Source: a virus
Length of the DNA stretch: 49,441 nucleotides
Reading direction: 5' to 3' (one strand)
Virus record (IMG/VR): IMGVR_UViG_3300030114_000018
Location: 1 to 49,441 of that record
This document shows positions 16,718 through 24,228 of the stretch, in pieces. The notes below the pieces were generated by a model that ran no database searches, was not told the origin of the DNA, and was given only the letters and a program-made list of their open reading frames with translations. The position numbers and the translations under genes were made by a program. The stretch's first letter is position 1. Each line of letters begins with the position of its first letter.

Positions 16718-17334
16718 TATTAATTCGTGGATTTTTAGCATATGTAAAAACATAACTAAAGACGATAATCCACTAACGCCTATATTCGCATACTTCCTTC
16801 AACCTCGAATATCTTCGATTGAACTTATGATACATATATAAGATGTATAGAACTTCATGTATCTACTGGTTTCTAGAAAACCAAGTTTAATCTAATTAAT
16901 ATAAACCAAATTATCCTAATTCAGTCGCTATTATCTTTTTTGTTAGAGTCATCACAACTCAATTCGTTATTTGTGTGGATATATTCCGATCCAATACTTA
17001 ATCAGTCTAGAGTGACCAATTAGTTTCGATGGTACAACTAAAACGTCTCCATCTGTTAATGTAACCCCTTTGCCACCCTTTGGTTACTTAGTGACTGCCC
17101 ATAAGAATTTTAGTACGTCTACATTTACTACAGTCGCCCACGTTTTACCATTATGTCGACAAACATAATATAACTGTTTTCTAACATTGCCTTGAATATT
17201 CTTTTAACGTCCCCCTCAAGGAGTGCCGAGTAACTCAAAATTACTCTGGGGAATGAGTGTTAGCCCTCATATTTTATTGTAAAATAGTTGTTTTATAGTC
17301 AAATCCATATAGGTATCTGCTATTGTAGTATATT
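16718..17334. other. Structured non-coding stretch upstream of the tRNA
   Basis: No convincing gene is found in about 620 bases. The segment is clearly richer in G+C than its surroundings and is full of inverted repeats on the minus strand. Examples are GTAACC with GGTTAC around 17060-17090, GAGTAA with TTACTC around 17230-17246, a GTGGATT/AATCCAC stem just before the tRNA, and TGGTTT/AAACCA near 16870. One minus-strand frame (about 17190-16970) reads like protein (DGDVLVVPSKLIGHSRLIKYW) but has no start codon and contains a TAA, so it may be a gene remnant. The whole stretch, with the tRNA, could be one processed leader RNA. Confidence 0.35.
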
Positions 17335-17460
17335 TTATTTTACTTCATCAAATTCTTTACACTTATCAATTGTAATTTCTACACCATCTCTTTCAAGCTT
17401 TAATATGTATTCTTTGTACATTATACAAACTCTTTCATGTTGACAAATATCACATTTCAT
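17335..17460 (-). CDS. Tiny Cys-rich protein, 41 residues
   Basis: A short frame begins ATG at 17460, one base after the TAA of the preceding gene, with GGTGAG as ribosome site. It encodes MKCDICQHERVCIMYKEYIL and 21 more residues. Four Cys (CDIC, then single Cys at 12 and 34) suggest metal binding or pairing with the zinc-type protein encoded just before it. Coupled position, start codon and composition like its neighbours support a real gene. The function is unknown. Confidence 0.6.
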   Translation of the reverse strand: MKCDICQHERVCIMYKEYILKLERDGVEITIDKCKEFDEVK

Positions 17461-17461
17461 A

Positions 17462-17812
17462 TTATTTCTCACCAGTTTCCATCATAAAAGTATTTTCACA
17501 CTCATTACAAGTAATGTCCAACCCTTCAAAAGCAGATTTTATTTCTTTATCTGGACAACCACAATGATATTTGAATATTTGTGCCTTTCCTTTAGCACTC
17601 ATAGGTTTAAATTTCTTAACATTAATAGTTATTTTTTCATCTTCTTGTAATGAAGCTAGTAAATCTTTAACTTCAACAGTTAAATTGATATCTGATGTTG
17701 AAACTTCACCACTTTCTTCATCTACTACTTCTAAAGTACCTTTTAATTCTCCATTTTCATATTTAGCTTTTACTCCCTTATAATCTACTTTTACAGATTT
17801 TCCTCTTGCCAT
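17462..17812 (-). CDS. Zinc-binding protein, 116 residues
   Basis: A small protein with a basic start (MARGKSVKVDYKGVKAKYENG), an acidic beta-rich middle (LEVVDEESGEV, then VEVKDLLASLQ), and a C-terminal metal site YHCGCPDKEI with CNECENTF. The last 35 residues therefore resemble a zinc ribbon. It is followed at once by the tiny Cys-rich gene, and the two are probably translated together. It may be a transcription or RNA-related accessory protein given its neighbours (RNase, RNA polymerase), but this is only context. No known family is recognised. Confidence 0.55.
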   Translation of the reverse strand: MARGKSVKVDYKGVKAKYENGELKGTLEVVDEESGEVSTSDINLTVEVKDLLASLQEDEKITINVKKFKPMSAKGKAQIFKYHCGCPDKEIKSAFEGLDITCNECENTFMMETGEK

Positions 17813-17848
17813 AATTATTTCTCTCCTTCAATATACTATATTTTATTT

Positions 17849-19402
17849 TTATAAAGTTATTTGCATATCCTTATATGACGAAATAACTTTGGTTGTTCTG
17901 TCTATTTTACTTAATTCCATTTCAGATAATTTCTTTAACTCTTCTTTTGCTTCAGTAGAGCCATGTTGTAATATTACTTTTTGACAACTACATTGCTTTA
18001 TGTAATTTATAATATCTTTTTGTGATGCATGACTACTAAATGAATAATATCTTTTTACAATACATCTCTTTTTCAATGTTTTACCATCAACAACCACGGT
18101 ATCAGTGCTATCATCTAATAATTGTCCTCCTATTGTATTTGGTGAACAATATCCACAAAATAATATTCCATTATGTGAATCTTGCAACATTTGATTAACA
18201 AATAGATTACTAAATCCTCCACTAATCATCCCACTCGAACTTAAAACTAAATAGCTTTTAGGTTTAGAATTAACAAACGCTTCACAACTTTTATTATCAT
18301 TTATAAATTTAAAAGCTTTCCAAGTCATAACTTCATCCCAATAAGCCAATTCTTCATTGTCTAAAACTTCATACATTTTATCATTTATTTTCTTACCTAA
18401 ATTAGTTGCTATTACAATTGGTTTAGACATATCCCAAATATCTTTAAATATATCATATAGCCAACACATCATATTACTAAGCCTAGATAAAGCAAAACAC
18501 GGTATCATGCAAGAGTGGTCATAATTAACAAATCCTAAAATATCTTTTTCTAATTGTTTTCTTTCTTCTATGCAGATTCTTTTATTGAAATTTCTATCTC
18601 CTAATCCATATGTACTTTCTATAAACAGAACGTTTGAATTGCTTACTGGAGTTGTTGGTTCTGTAAAATATGTATAAGAATAATTATCTGTATTCCCTAA
18701 ATCACTTGTAATACAAATCTTTTTTACAATATTTGTTCCAAATTTCTTTATGAAAATCTCTAATTGTGTAGCACCGATAATATGAGAGTTATTTGTAAAT
18801 CTGAAAGATAAATAATCATCTAAATGATGTATATTATCTAATTCATAAACTTCCATCATACTCATTACGTTATCTAAATCTTTTTCTTCAAATAATTCTT
18901 TTACTTTTCCTTTGATTTTCTTTTTAAATTTATCTTTATTCTCTCTTAAATATGCACAATTTTTAACATGGATTTTTATACAATCTTTTAACATTGGCTT
19001 AGATAATATTGCATTAGTCTTTGTAGTTATTATTCTGCCTTTGAATCCCATTGAAGACAATGCTGGGAATAACCCAATATGATCACAATGCAAATGAAGC
19101 ATAAAACAATAATCTGATTCTTTGATTGGAATATTATTTAACATCTCCTTGTTTAGGATATATTCATCAGCCATATCATTATTCTGTATCATCCCTAATT
19201 CAACTAAAACACATTTTCTTCCTTCGCTGGTCAAATATGAAATACTCATATTACTACCAACTACTTCTTGTGATTGATTTCCGTTTAGACTTATCACAAT
19301 GTCATTTTCTCTATTTTTCTTTCCTCCCATATTACTTACCCACTTCCCACCTGCTGAATCCACAGCCATGTATTTTTTTATATTAACTAACAACCTATAC
19401 AT
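17849..19402 (-). CDS. Metallo-beta-lactamase fold beta-CASP ribonuclease
   Basis: A 517-residue RNase-type enzyme. The metal-site motifs are all present: HLHCDHIGL (HxHxDH) near residue 103, a His in SHIIGATQ near 208, Asp in ITSDLGN near 233. The beta-CASP motifs follow: IESTYG, the FALSRL region near 305, SSSGMISGG near 390, the SFSSHA motif near 460 and ILQHGS near 490. This order is that of the CPSF73/YSH1-like beta-CASP family that cuts RNA in cells. The start is uncertain; no ribosome site precedes ATG 19402, and ATGs at 19369 and 19327 are alternatives. The gene follows a terminator and precedes two zinc proteins. It may process phage RNA, degrade host mRNA or mature the tRNA region. 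Confidence 0.85.
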   Translation of the reverse strand: MYRLLVNIKKYMAVDSAGGKWVSNMGGKKNRENDIVISLNGNQSQEVVGSNMSISYLTSEGRKCVLVELGMIQNNDMADEYILNKEMLNNIPIKESDYCFMLHLHCDHIGLFPALSSMGFKGRIITTKTNAILSKPMLKDCIKIHVKNCAYLRENKDKFKKKIKGKVKELFEEKDLDNVMSMMEVYELDNIHHLDDYLSFRFTNNSHIIGATQLEIFIKKFGTNIVKKICITSDLGNTDNYSYTYFTEPTTPVSNSNVLFIESTYGLGDRNFNKRICIEERKQLEKDILGFVNYDHSCMIPCFALSRLSNMMCWLYDIFKDIWDMSKPIVIATNLGKKINDKMYEVLDNEELAYWDEVMTWKAFKFINDNKSCEAFVNSKPKSYLVLSSSGMISGGFSNLFVNQMLQDSHNGILFCGYCSPNTIGGQLLDDSTDTVVVDGKTLKKRCIVKRYYSFSSHASQKDIINYIKQCSCQKVILQHGSTEAKEELKKLSEMELSKIDRTTKVISSYKDMQITL

Positions 19403-19428
19403 TAATATAAGTTCTATGATTAATATAA

Positions 19429-19462
19429 AAAGAGAACTAAATAATTAAATCTAGTTCTCTTT
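19429..19462 (-). terminator. Intrinsic terminator after the HU-like gene
   Basis: A perfect 11-bp stem (AAAGAGAACTA and complement) with a 12-base loop is followed on the minus strand by TTTATATT. It separates the HU-like gene from the beta-CASP gene. Confidence 0.75.
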
Positions 19463-19476
19463 AAAGTGTCTTATTA

Positions 19477-19782
19477 TTATCTTACTAAAGCCTTAGTTGC
19501 TTTAATTTTAATTACATCTTGTGCAGGAACATCCTTTGCATCAATATTTACTGGCAAACCAGTACGAGGATTTCTTCCAACTCTAGCTTCTTTATGTTTT
19601 GCTTCTACATGTTGAGCTTCCATTTCAACAAACGAACCAATTTTAGCCTTATCCCCTATTTCTAATTTTTCTGCAAATGCTTTTATAAGTTTATCAAACT
19701 CAGCTAATTTAGCTTCTACTTCCTTCTTACTACCTAACTCTAAAACTTCCTTAACGATTTCTAATACTTGTTCTTTCTTCAT
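19477..19782 (-). CDS. HU/IHF-like DNA-bending protein
   Basis: A 101-residue protein whose C-terminal half has the HU arm signature (GRNPRTGLPVNI) followed by a short closing segment, and whose N-terminal half is helical as in HU. HU proteins bind and bend DNA as dimers and help replication, packaging and transcription. Phage copies are common in Bacillus and Clostridium phages. It has a strong site (GGAGAGAAATACA) and a 190-base structured leader with an exact AT motif copy (19928-19943), so expression is probably high and regulated. The helical half (about residues 1-50) is unusually acidic for HU. Confidence 0.85.
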   Translation of the reverse strand: MKKEQVLEIVKEVLELGSKKEVEAKLAEFDKLIKAFAEKLEIGDKAKIGSFVEMEAQHVEAKHKEARVGRNPRTGLPVNIDAKDVPAQDVIKIKATKALVR

Positions 19783-20319
19783 TGTATTTCTCTCCTCTTT
19801 CTCTTCATCTTATTTTTTTAATTTATTTATAACCCTTACGGGATATTTAACTGTATACACCTACTGTAATTTAGTAAGTGGCTTGCGACGTTACGTCTTC
19901 TGTAATCCTTTTAAAACTGTACTTTTATTTTATATATTTTATTGTTATCAATTCACTCTTTATCTTTTCTCTCAAAGAAGGGCTACCTGATTGTAGCCAC
20001 ATTCTTCGGAGAGAGTTAAAATATTAAATAAAGGGATTTATGAAAAATGAATTAAAATGAAAAGTGTTTCGCCCACTAAGGGCGTTGGTATAATAAACTC
20101 AAAATTGAGCAATACTATCTTATTATTTTATATAATTTATTTCGTGGGATAAATATGTATGGTAGCATCTTCTATCCCACTTGGATTGTATACTAATATC
20201 AATACAACTCCTTTTTGATAAGAAATAGAAACTGATACTTATTTCCTACCATAATTACCACGTTCACCATTATTTATTTTATGTTTATAAACGGCTTGGT
20301 TGTCACGTTTATAGTATTT
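19783..20319. promoter_or_regulatory. Long structured intergenic leader region of the HU-like gene
   Basis: No gene is seen in 537 bases. On the minus strand it holds, in order, a GTGGGATAGAAG-type repeat pair (TGGGATAGAAGATGCTACCA, then TTATCCCA near 20150-20200), a CGCCC/GGGCG hairpin near 20065, the strong hairpin at 19968-20014, an AT motif, the self-complementary GACGTAACGTC, and CCCGTAAGGG just before the gene. It probably forms a long structured 5' leader or a small RNA followed by a promoter. Confidence 0.4.
19968..20014. repeat. Strong nested hairpin
   Basis: A 47-base near-perfect inverted repeat: TCTCTC with GAGAGA, AAGAA with TTCTT, and inner GGCTAC with GTAGCC around a 6-base loop. 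It has no T tract on either side, so it is not a simple terminator. It may be an RNA processing site, a small structured RNA or a protein-binding element. Confidence 0.6.
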
Positions 20320-21087
20320 TTACTTTTTCCTTAATTTATCATAACTATGCTTATTTTGATTTATTTTAACTTCTTTTTTGCATTTATTACAATATTTCTG
20401 TGGACTATTTGCACTCTTTAATTTAAATCTATTGTCACATATTTCACAACTTTTATATTTTTCATCTAGCTTACACTCTAAATAATATGTAATTGAATTC
20501 AAGTCCTTTAAACTATATACTGTTAATCCTGTTTCACCATCTTCATTAATATAGTTTATCTTCATCGTTGTAGAATCACAAATTTTACTGGTTAATATGT
20601 ATTTCATATCTACTAATTTATGTAATAATTTTTTGTCAGAAACCAATTTACTCTCTTTAAATATATAGGCTAAATTTATATTTATTCTTCCATCACTTGT
20701 TGGATTTATTATTTTATTTATTTTAGCATATACAAGTAATATAAATGCTAATTTTTCCAATCTAATATCATTTAAAGATTCAATAATTTCTAATTCTTTT
20801 TTATGTATTTCTATTTTTTCGATGTCAATTAAGTTATAACTATTATATTTAGATACTGTATTTATTGCTTCAGTGATTACTTTATTCCAATAAGACTTAT
20901 TGTACTTATCTTTATACATTTCTTTAATAAAATTATCAACTTTTTCTAATGTTTTTTCTTTTGTGAGTTTTTCATTTAAATATTTTTTTATAATTAATCT
21001 AATTGTCTTCATTGATTTTCCTTCTATATTCTTTTCAGACAAAGCTTTTTCGCATATTATTTTTTCATTTACTATTAATCCTAACAT
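20320..21087 (-). CDS. Zinc-finger protein next to the RNA polymerase gene
   Basis: A 255-residue protein translated from the ATG at 21087 (GGAGG seven bases upstream); the ATG at 21093 lies too close to the site. It overlaps the end of the RNA polymerase gene, whose last codons contain its ribosome site, so the two are coupled. Most of it is helical and basic without known motifs. The end carries a clear zinc site, CEICDNRFKLKSANSPQKYC with CNKC, of the type seen at the C-terminus of many phage helical proteins. It may be a partner or specificity factor of the polymerase. That is inferred only from coupling and the nucleic-acid-binding finger. Confidence 0.6.
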   Translation of the reverse strand: MLGLIVNEKIICEKALSEKNIEGKSMKTIRLIIKKYLNEKLTKEKTLEKVDNFIKEMYKDKYNKSYWNKVITEAINTVSKYNSYNLIDIEKIEIHKKELEIIESLNDIRLEKLAFILLVYAKINKIINPTSDGRININLAYIFKESKLVSDKKLLHKLVDMKYILTSKICDSTTMKINYINEDGETGLTVYSLKDLNSITYYLECKLDEKYKSCEICDNRFKLKSANSPQKYCNKCKKEVKINQNKHSYDKLRKK

Positions 21088-22184
21088 TCGCATTCCTCCA
21101 TTTTAAATCTTAATCCATGCCACTCTATATCGCCATATTTACATTTGACAGGATATCTATATTTTTTATAATTATTATTTAATAGATTTGTAATCATTTG
21201 CTCTCCACACATATCCCATACAAATTGTCTATTGGCTTTTATATCGTATAGAGTATAAACCATAGCATTACATAAATCATCACTATTAGAATATATATCT
21301 ATAGCTTTTATCCTAAAATTATTAACAAATTCTTCTCTCTTATTTTTTTTATCTTCTTTATCGGCTGATTTTCCTTTTTCAATCATATATTGTAATTGTG
21401 TGTCTTTGTATTCTTTAAATATTTTTTTAATATCTTCTCTTTTACTTTCGTATTTTTTAGAATTTGTCATATATATTTTTTTATCAAATCCTTTTTCGTC
21501 TTTGTTAGTTCTTAATTTAATATCCTCAAACACATCTTCTATGTACCAACATATCTTGTTCATAGCACTAGGATTTTCAAAAACTGGACTTCTATACTTT
21601 ACTGATTTTAAAAAATTTATTTCTTCCTCATTTTTATTTGGTTTATTTTTTAATTCTTTTAAGCTTAATCCAAATCTTATTATACAATTATTTTCCACAT
21701 TTTTCATAAATACATTATATTTACTTTGAACATTTTTATAATTATAAATGAAAAAATATGGCTTTTTATTTACTACTAATTTTAGATCAAATTCTTTTTG
21801 TTTTATTATTTCTTTCTTATCTTCTTCAAGTATCTTATTTATTTTATAATCATACCATATCTTAGGCATTTGTTTGGCTTGAATACCTTTAATTTTATCA
21901 ATTTCTTCTTGTTGTAGTGCCTGTCCACATATTATTCTTCTGCTTAGTTCATTATACTCATCTGAATCTTTTTCTAACGAGGCAAGTACATCAAACATTG
22001 TAGTTACTCTATTAGTTATTGATCCTACTGCATTTCCAAATCCATTTTTATTAGATAATCTTAATTTATTTTCTGTAACTTTTACTTTTGGAGTAGATTT
22101 TTGTTCACAAATTATTGGTAATTCTTTTTTTGTTGTTTTTAATATTATAGGATTATTAGTTTCTATTTCTGCATCACTATCAAA
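21081..22184 (-). CDS. Single-chain two-barrel RNA polymerase, 3' exon
   Basis: This exon supplies the last 367 residues of a 921-residue polymerase. It begins FDSDAEIETNNP, which joins the preceding NGAD to give the catalytic loop GADFDSDAE, equivalent to NADFDGD of RNA polymerase beta-prime and DxDGD of the YonO and QDE-1 families. The Gly of the motif is Ser here. The line FGNAVGSITNRVTTMFD, about 45 residues on, matches the helix after the second barrel in this superfamily. The rest is a helical, basic C-terminal region that may shape the RNA exit or bind DNA. It ends in TAG, overlapping the next gene. Neither exon alone has the full metal-binding loop. Confidence 0.85.
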   Translation of the reverse strand, partial: FDSDAEIETNNPIILKTTKKELPIICEQKSTPKVKVTENKLRLSNKNGFGNAVGSITNRVTTMFDVLASLEKDSDEYNELSRRIICGQALQQEEIDKIKGIQAKQMPKIWYDYKINKILEEDKKEIIKQKEFDLKLVVNKKPYFFIYNYKNVQSKYNVFMKNVENNCIIRFGLSLKELKNKPNKNEEEINFLKSVKYRSPVFENPSAMNKICWYIEDVFEDIKLRTNKDEKGFDKKIYMTNSKKYESKREDIKKIFKEYKDTQLQYMIEKGKSADKEDKKNKREEFVNNFRIKAIDIYSNSDDLCNAMVYTLYDIKANRQFVWDMCGEQMITNLLNNNYKKYRYPVKCKYGDIEWHGLRFKMEECEC

Positions 22185-22510
22185 CCTTTATACCCTCGGT
22201 TTCCCGATATTTATTAAGGGGAGTAGACTATTCCTTTACCATCAGCATTATCTGTTAAGGTACACCTTTATAGTCGTTGAAGGATTATCTCAATAAGATA
22301 ACATCCATGCTACATTACCCATTACAACACCTTTAGCACCTTATTAAAGGCTTTTATTTCAGCATAGGATATATTTATACTTTTTTCTGCTTTCGCCACA
22401 TTCACGCTTGATATTACTATCTACGTTGTAGTGTATAAATCTTTAGGGACTTTGAGCAGTTTAAGGTGTAATACTCCACTATGTTTCCATAATAGACGAC
22501 CATTTTGTTA
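22185..22510 (-). ncRNA. Group I intron inside the catalytic-loop codons of the RNA polymerase
   Basis: A 326-base intron without ORF. The 5' exon ends in T (GAT), the intron ends in G, and the exons join in frame to restore GAD-FDSD. Group I core features can be read on the minus strand: a P7-like pair ACGACTATAA with GGAATAGTC, a 3' segment GGGAAACC, and a possible P1 with the exon end CTGAU pairing to GUCG, including the U.G at the splice site. Reading without splicing stops at the first intron codon (TAA) right after the first catalytic Asp, giving a dead fragment. It differs from the terminase intron in length and sequence. Confidence 0.85.
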
Positions 22511-24172
22511 ATCAGCACCATTCATTGAATCACAAGTTGTATCCCAAGCATTAAATATTGTCATTGTTTCTATATATTTAAACCATTTATTAGTTGAGTC
22601 ATTACTTATTAATTTCTTTTTGCTTATATTATTATGGGATGTCATAGGACTTCTATAAGATACTATTTCATAAACTCCTTTATCCGTCCACGTTTTACTA
22701 TAAAATTCTCCTTTATTTAATAATCCAGTTATTTTTAATCCAAACATATATTGACATAGAGCAAATAGATCTCCACATATTATAGAATAACAACCATCTA
22801 CTTGTATAACTCCTTTTTTAGATTCTCTTATTCTTTTTTCTATCATATTATATATTTTATTTTTAACATACGAATCTCCCAATACTTTATCACTTATAGT
22901 TAAAGCTCTTATAAAATCATACCCACCTTTAGATACATTGTCCTTTGTTATATCTATTCCTTTGGAGAATAATATTGTTTTTGCAACATCTAATCCTAAT
23001 ACATCGTTTATATTATTTACTGTTTCAGAACATAATTCTTGTATATCATCATTAGTGAAATTATAACTTTGTAAATATTGATAATTCATATTTCTTTTTA
23101 ATTCTAATTTTCTAGGAGTTACTTTGGTCACACTTAGAAAATATCCATATTTTTCACAATTGTCTAAATAATCTTCTATACTATCATAAGCATTCCAAAG
23201 TTTTAACATATTTGTAGTAAATATAATATCTATATCCCTTATGTCATGTTCATTGCCCCATGCATCTTTTACCATATAATTATTTGCAATTTCTTCTCCA
23301 AACATTTCAAAATCATATGTACAAAGCATTCCTTTTTCAAATGCGTCTCTAGTATTAAAACCACTTGGTATATAATTAGCAATCTTGTTTCCTTGTTCAT
23401 CTTCATGATACAATCCTAAATCTATTGCCCATTGTTCAGATAATGTAGGTCTAATCATTCCACATCCATCACAGAATTCTTTTTCAGATTCATAATCTAT
23501 TCCGTATTCAACCTTATAATCGTCACCATTGTCACTAACTTTAATTACTTTGTCTTTTATATTTGTTATTCCATCTTTTATAACTAAAATTCTTCTAGTT
23601 TGGGTTACTGGAGTTGAAACACTTGCACATAAAGCTCTATAGGCTTCTAATTTTGCAGGAACTATTGGCGTTTCTTTATTTCTTCCACAATCTAGTTTTT
23701 CATTAAGTAAATCGTATATTTCTTCACTACAAAAATTAACAGTATTATTCTTTATTCCACCTGTAGTACCTACTATTCTCTTGAAGTTTTTTTCATTTAT
23801 TCTAAATCCATTTTTATTGGTTGCTCTATCAAAATCACCCTTTTTATCAAATATTATAGATACATAATCTTTTATGTATAACATTTTATCCAAGTCTTTA
23901 TATAGCTCTTTTATTTTTTCTTTATTTGGTTTACATGACTTTTCTTTTTTTAATTCATTTATTTTATCTTTAACTTCTTCTATTTCATTTTCAGAATAAT
24001 TCATATTAGTCAATTCTCTTATAAATCTTAATATTTGACTATCTCCCAATTGAATTAATTCTTCTTTGTCTCTTGCTTCCTGTAAATTTATATTCAATGA
24101 CCAATCACTTTCTTTTAATCTAGATGATTGAATTTTTAATATAAATCTTGGACTATACAATTGCTTCGACAT
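22511..24172 (-). CDS. Single-chain two-barrel RNA polymerase (YonO/QDE-1-like), 5' exon
   Basis: These 554 residues carry most of the catalytic region of a one-subunit RNA polymerase related to SP-beta YonO and eukaryotic RdRP/QDE-1, all sharing two double-psi beta-barrels with beta and beta-prime of cellular enzymes. Visible family landmarks in order: FCDGCGMIRPTLSEQWA (about 235, compare DGxGxIxP), the KG-like AFEKGMLCTYDF (about 285), VDGCYSIICGDLFALCQYMFG (about 458), YRSPMTSHNN (RxPxxxH, about 505) and the end NAWDTTCDSMNGAD, the first Asp of the metal loop. It probably transcribes a set of the element's own genes without host sigma factors. The start has a GGGGAGTG site. An endonuclease gene lies just upstream. 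Confidence 0.85.
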
Positions 24173-24228
24173 TTTGTCACTCCCCTTATTATGTTATATT
24201 TTTAATCTTATATAATTTATTTTATGTA

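Noticed and set aside
16611-16841. A plus-strand frame of 76 codons across the tRNA
   Set aside because: It is the reverse of the tRNA and reads like the well-known false proteins predicted over tRNA genes (DAKGFEPLI).
21081-21998. Independent 305-residue protein starting at ATG 21998
   Set aside because: The frame stays open upstream to the intron end and the upstream part completes the polymerase catalytic loop; the ATG is internal.
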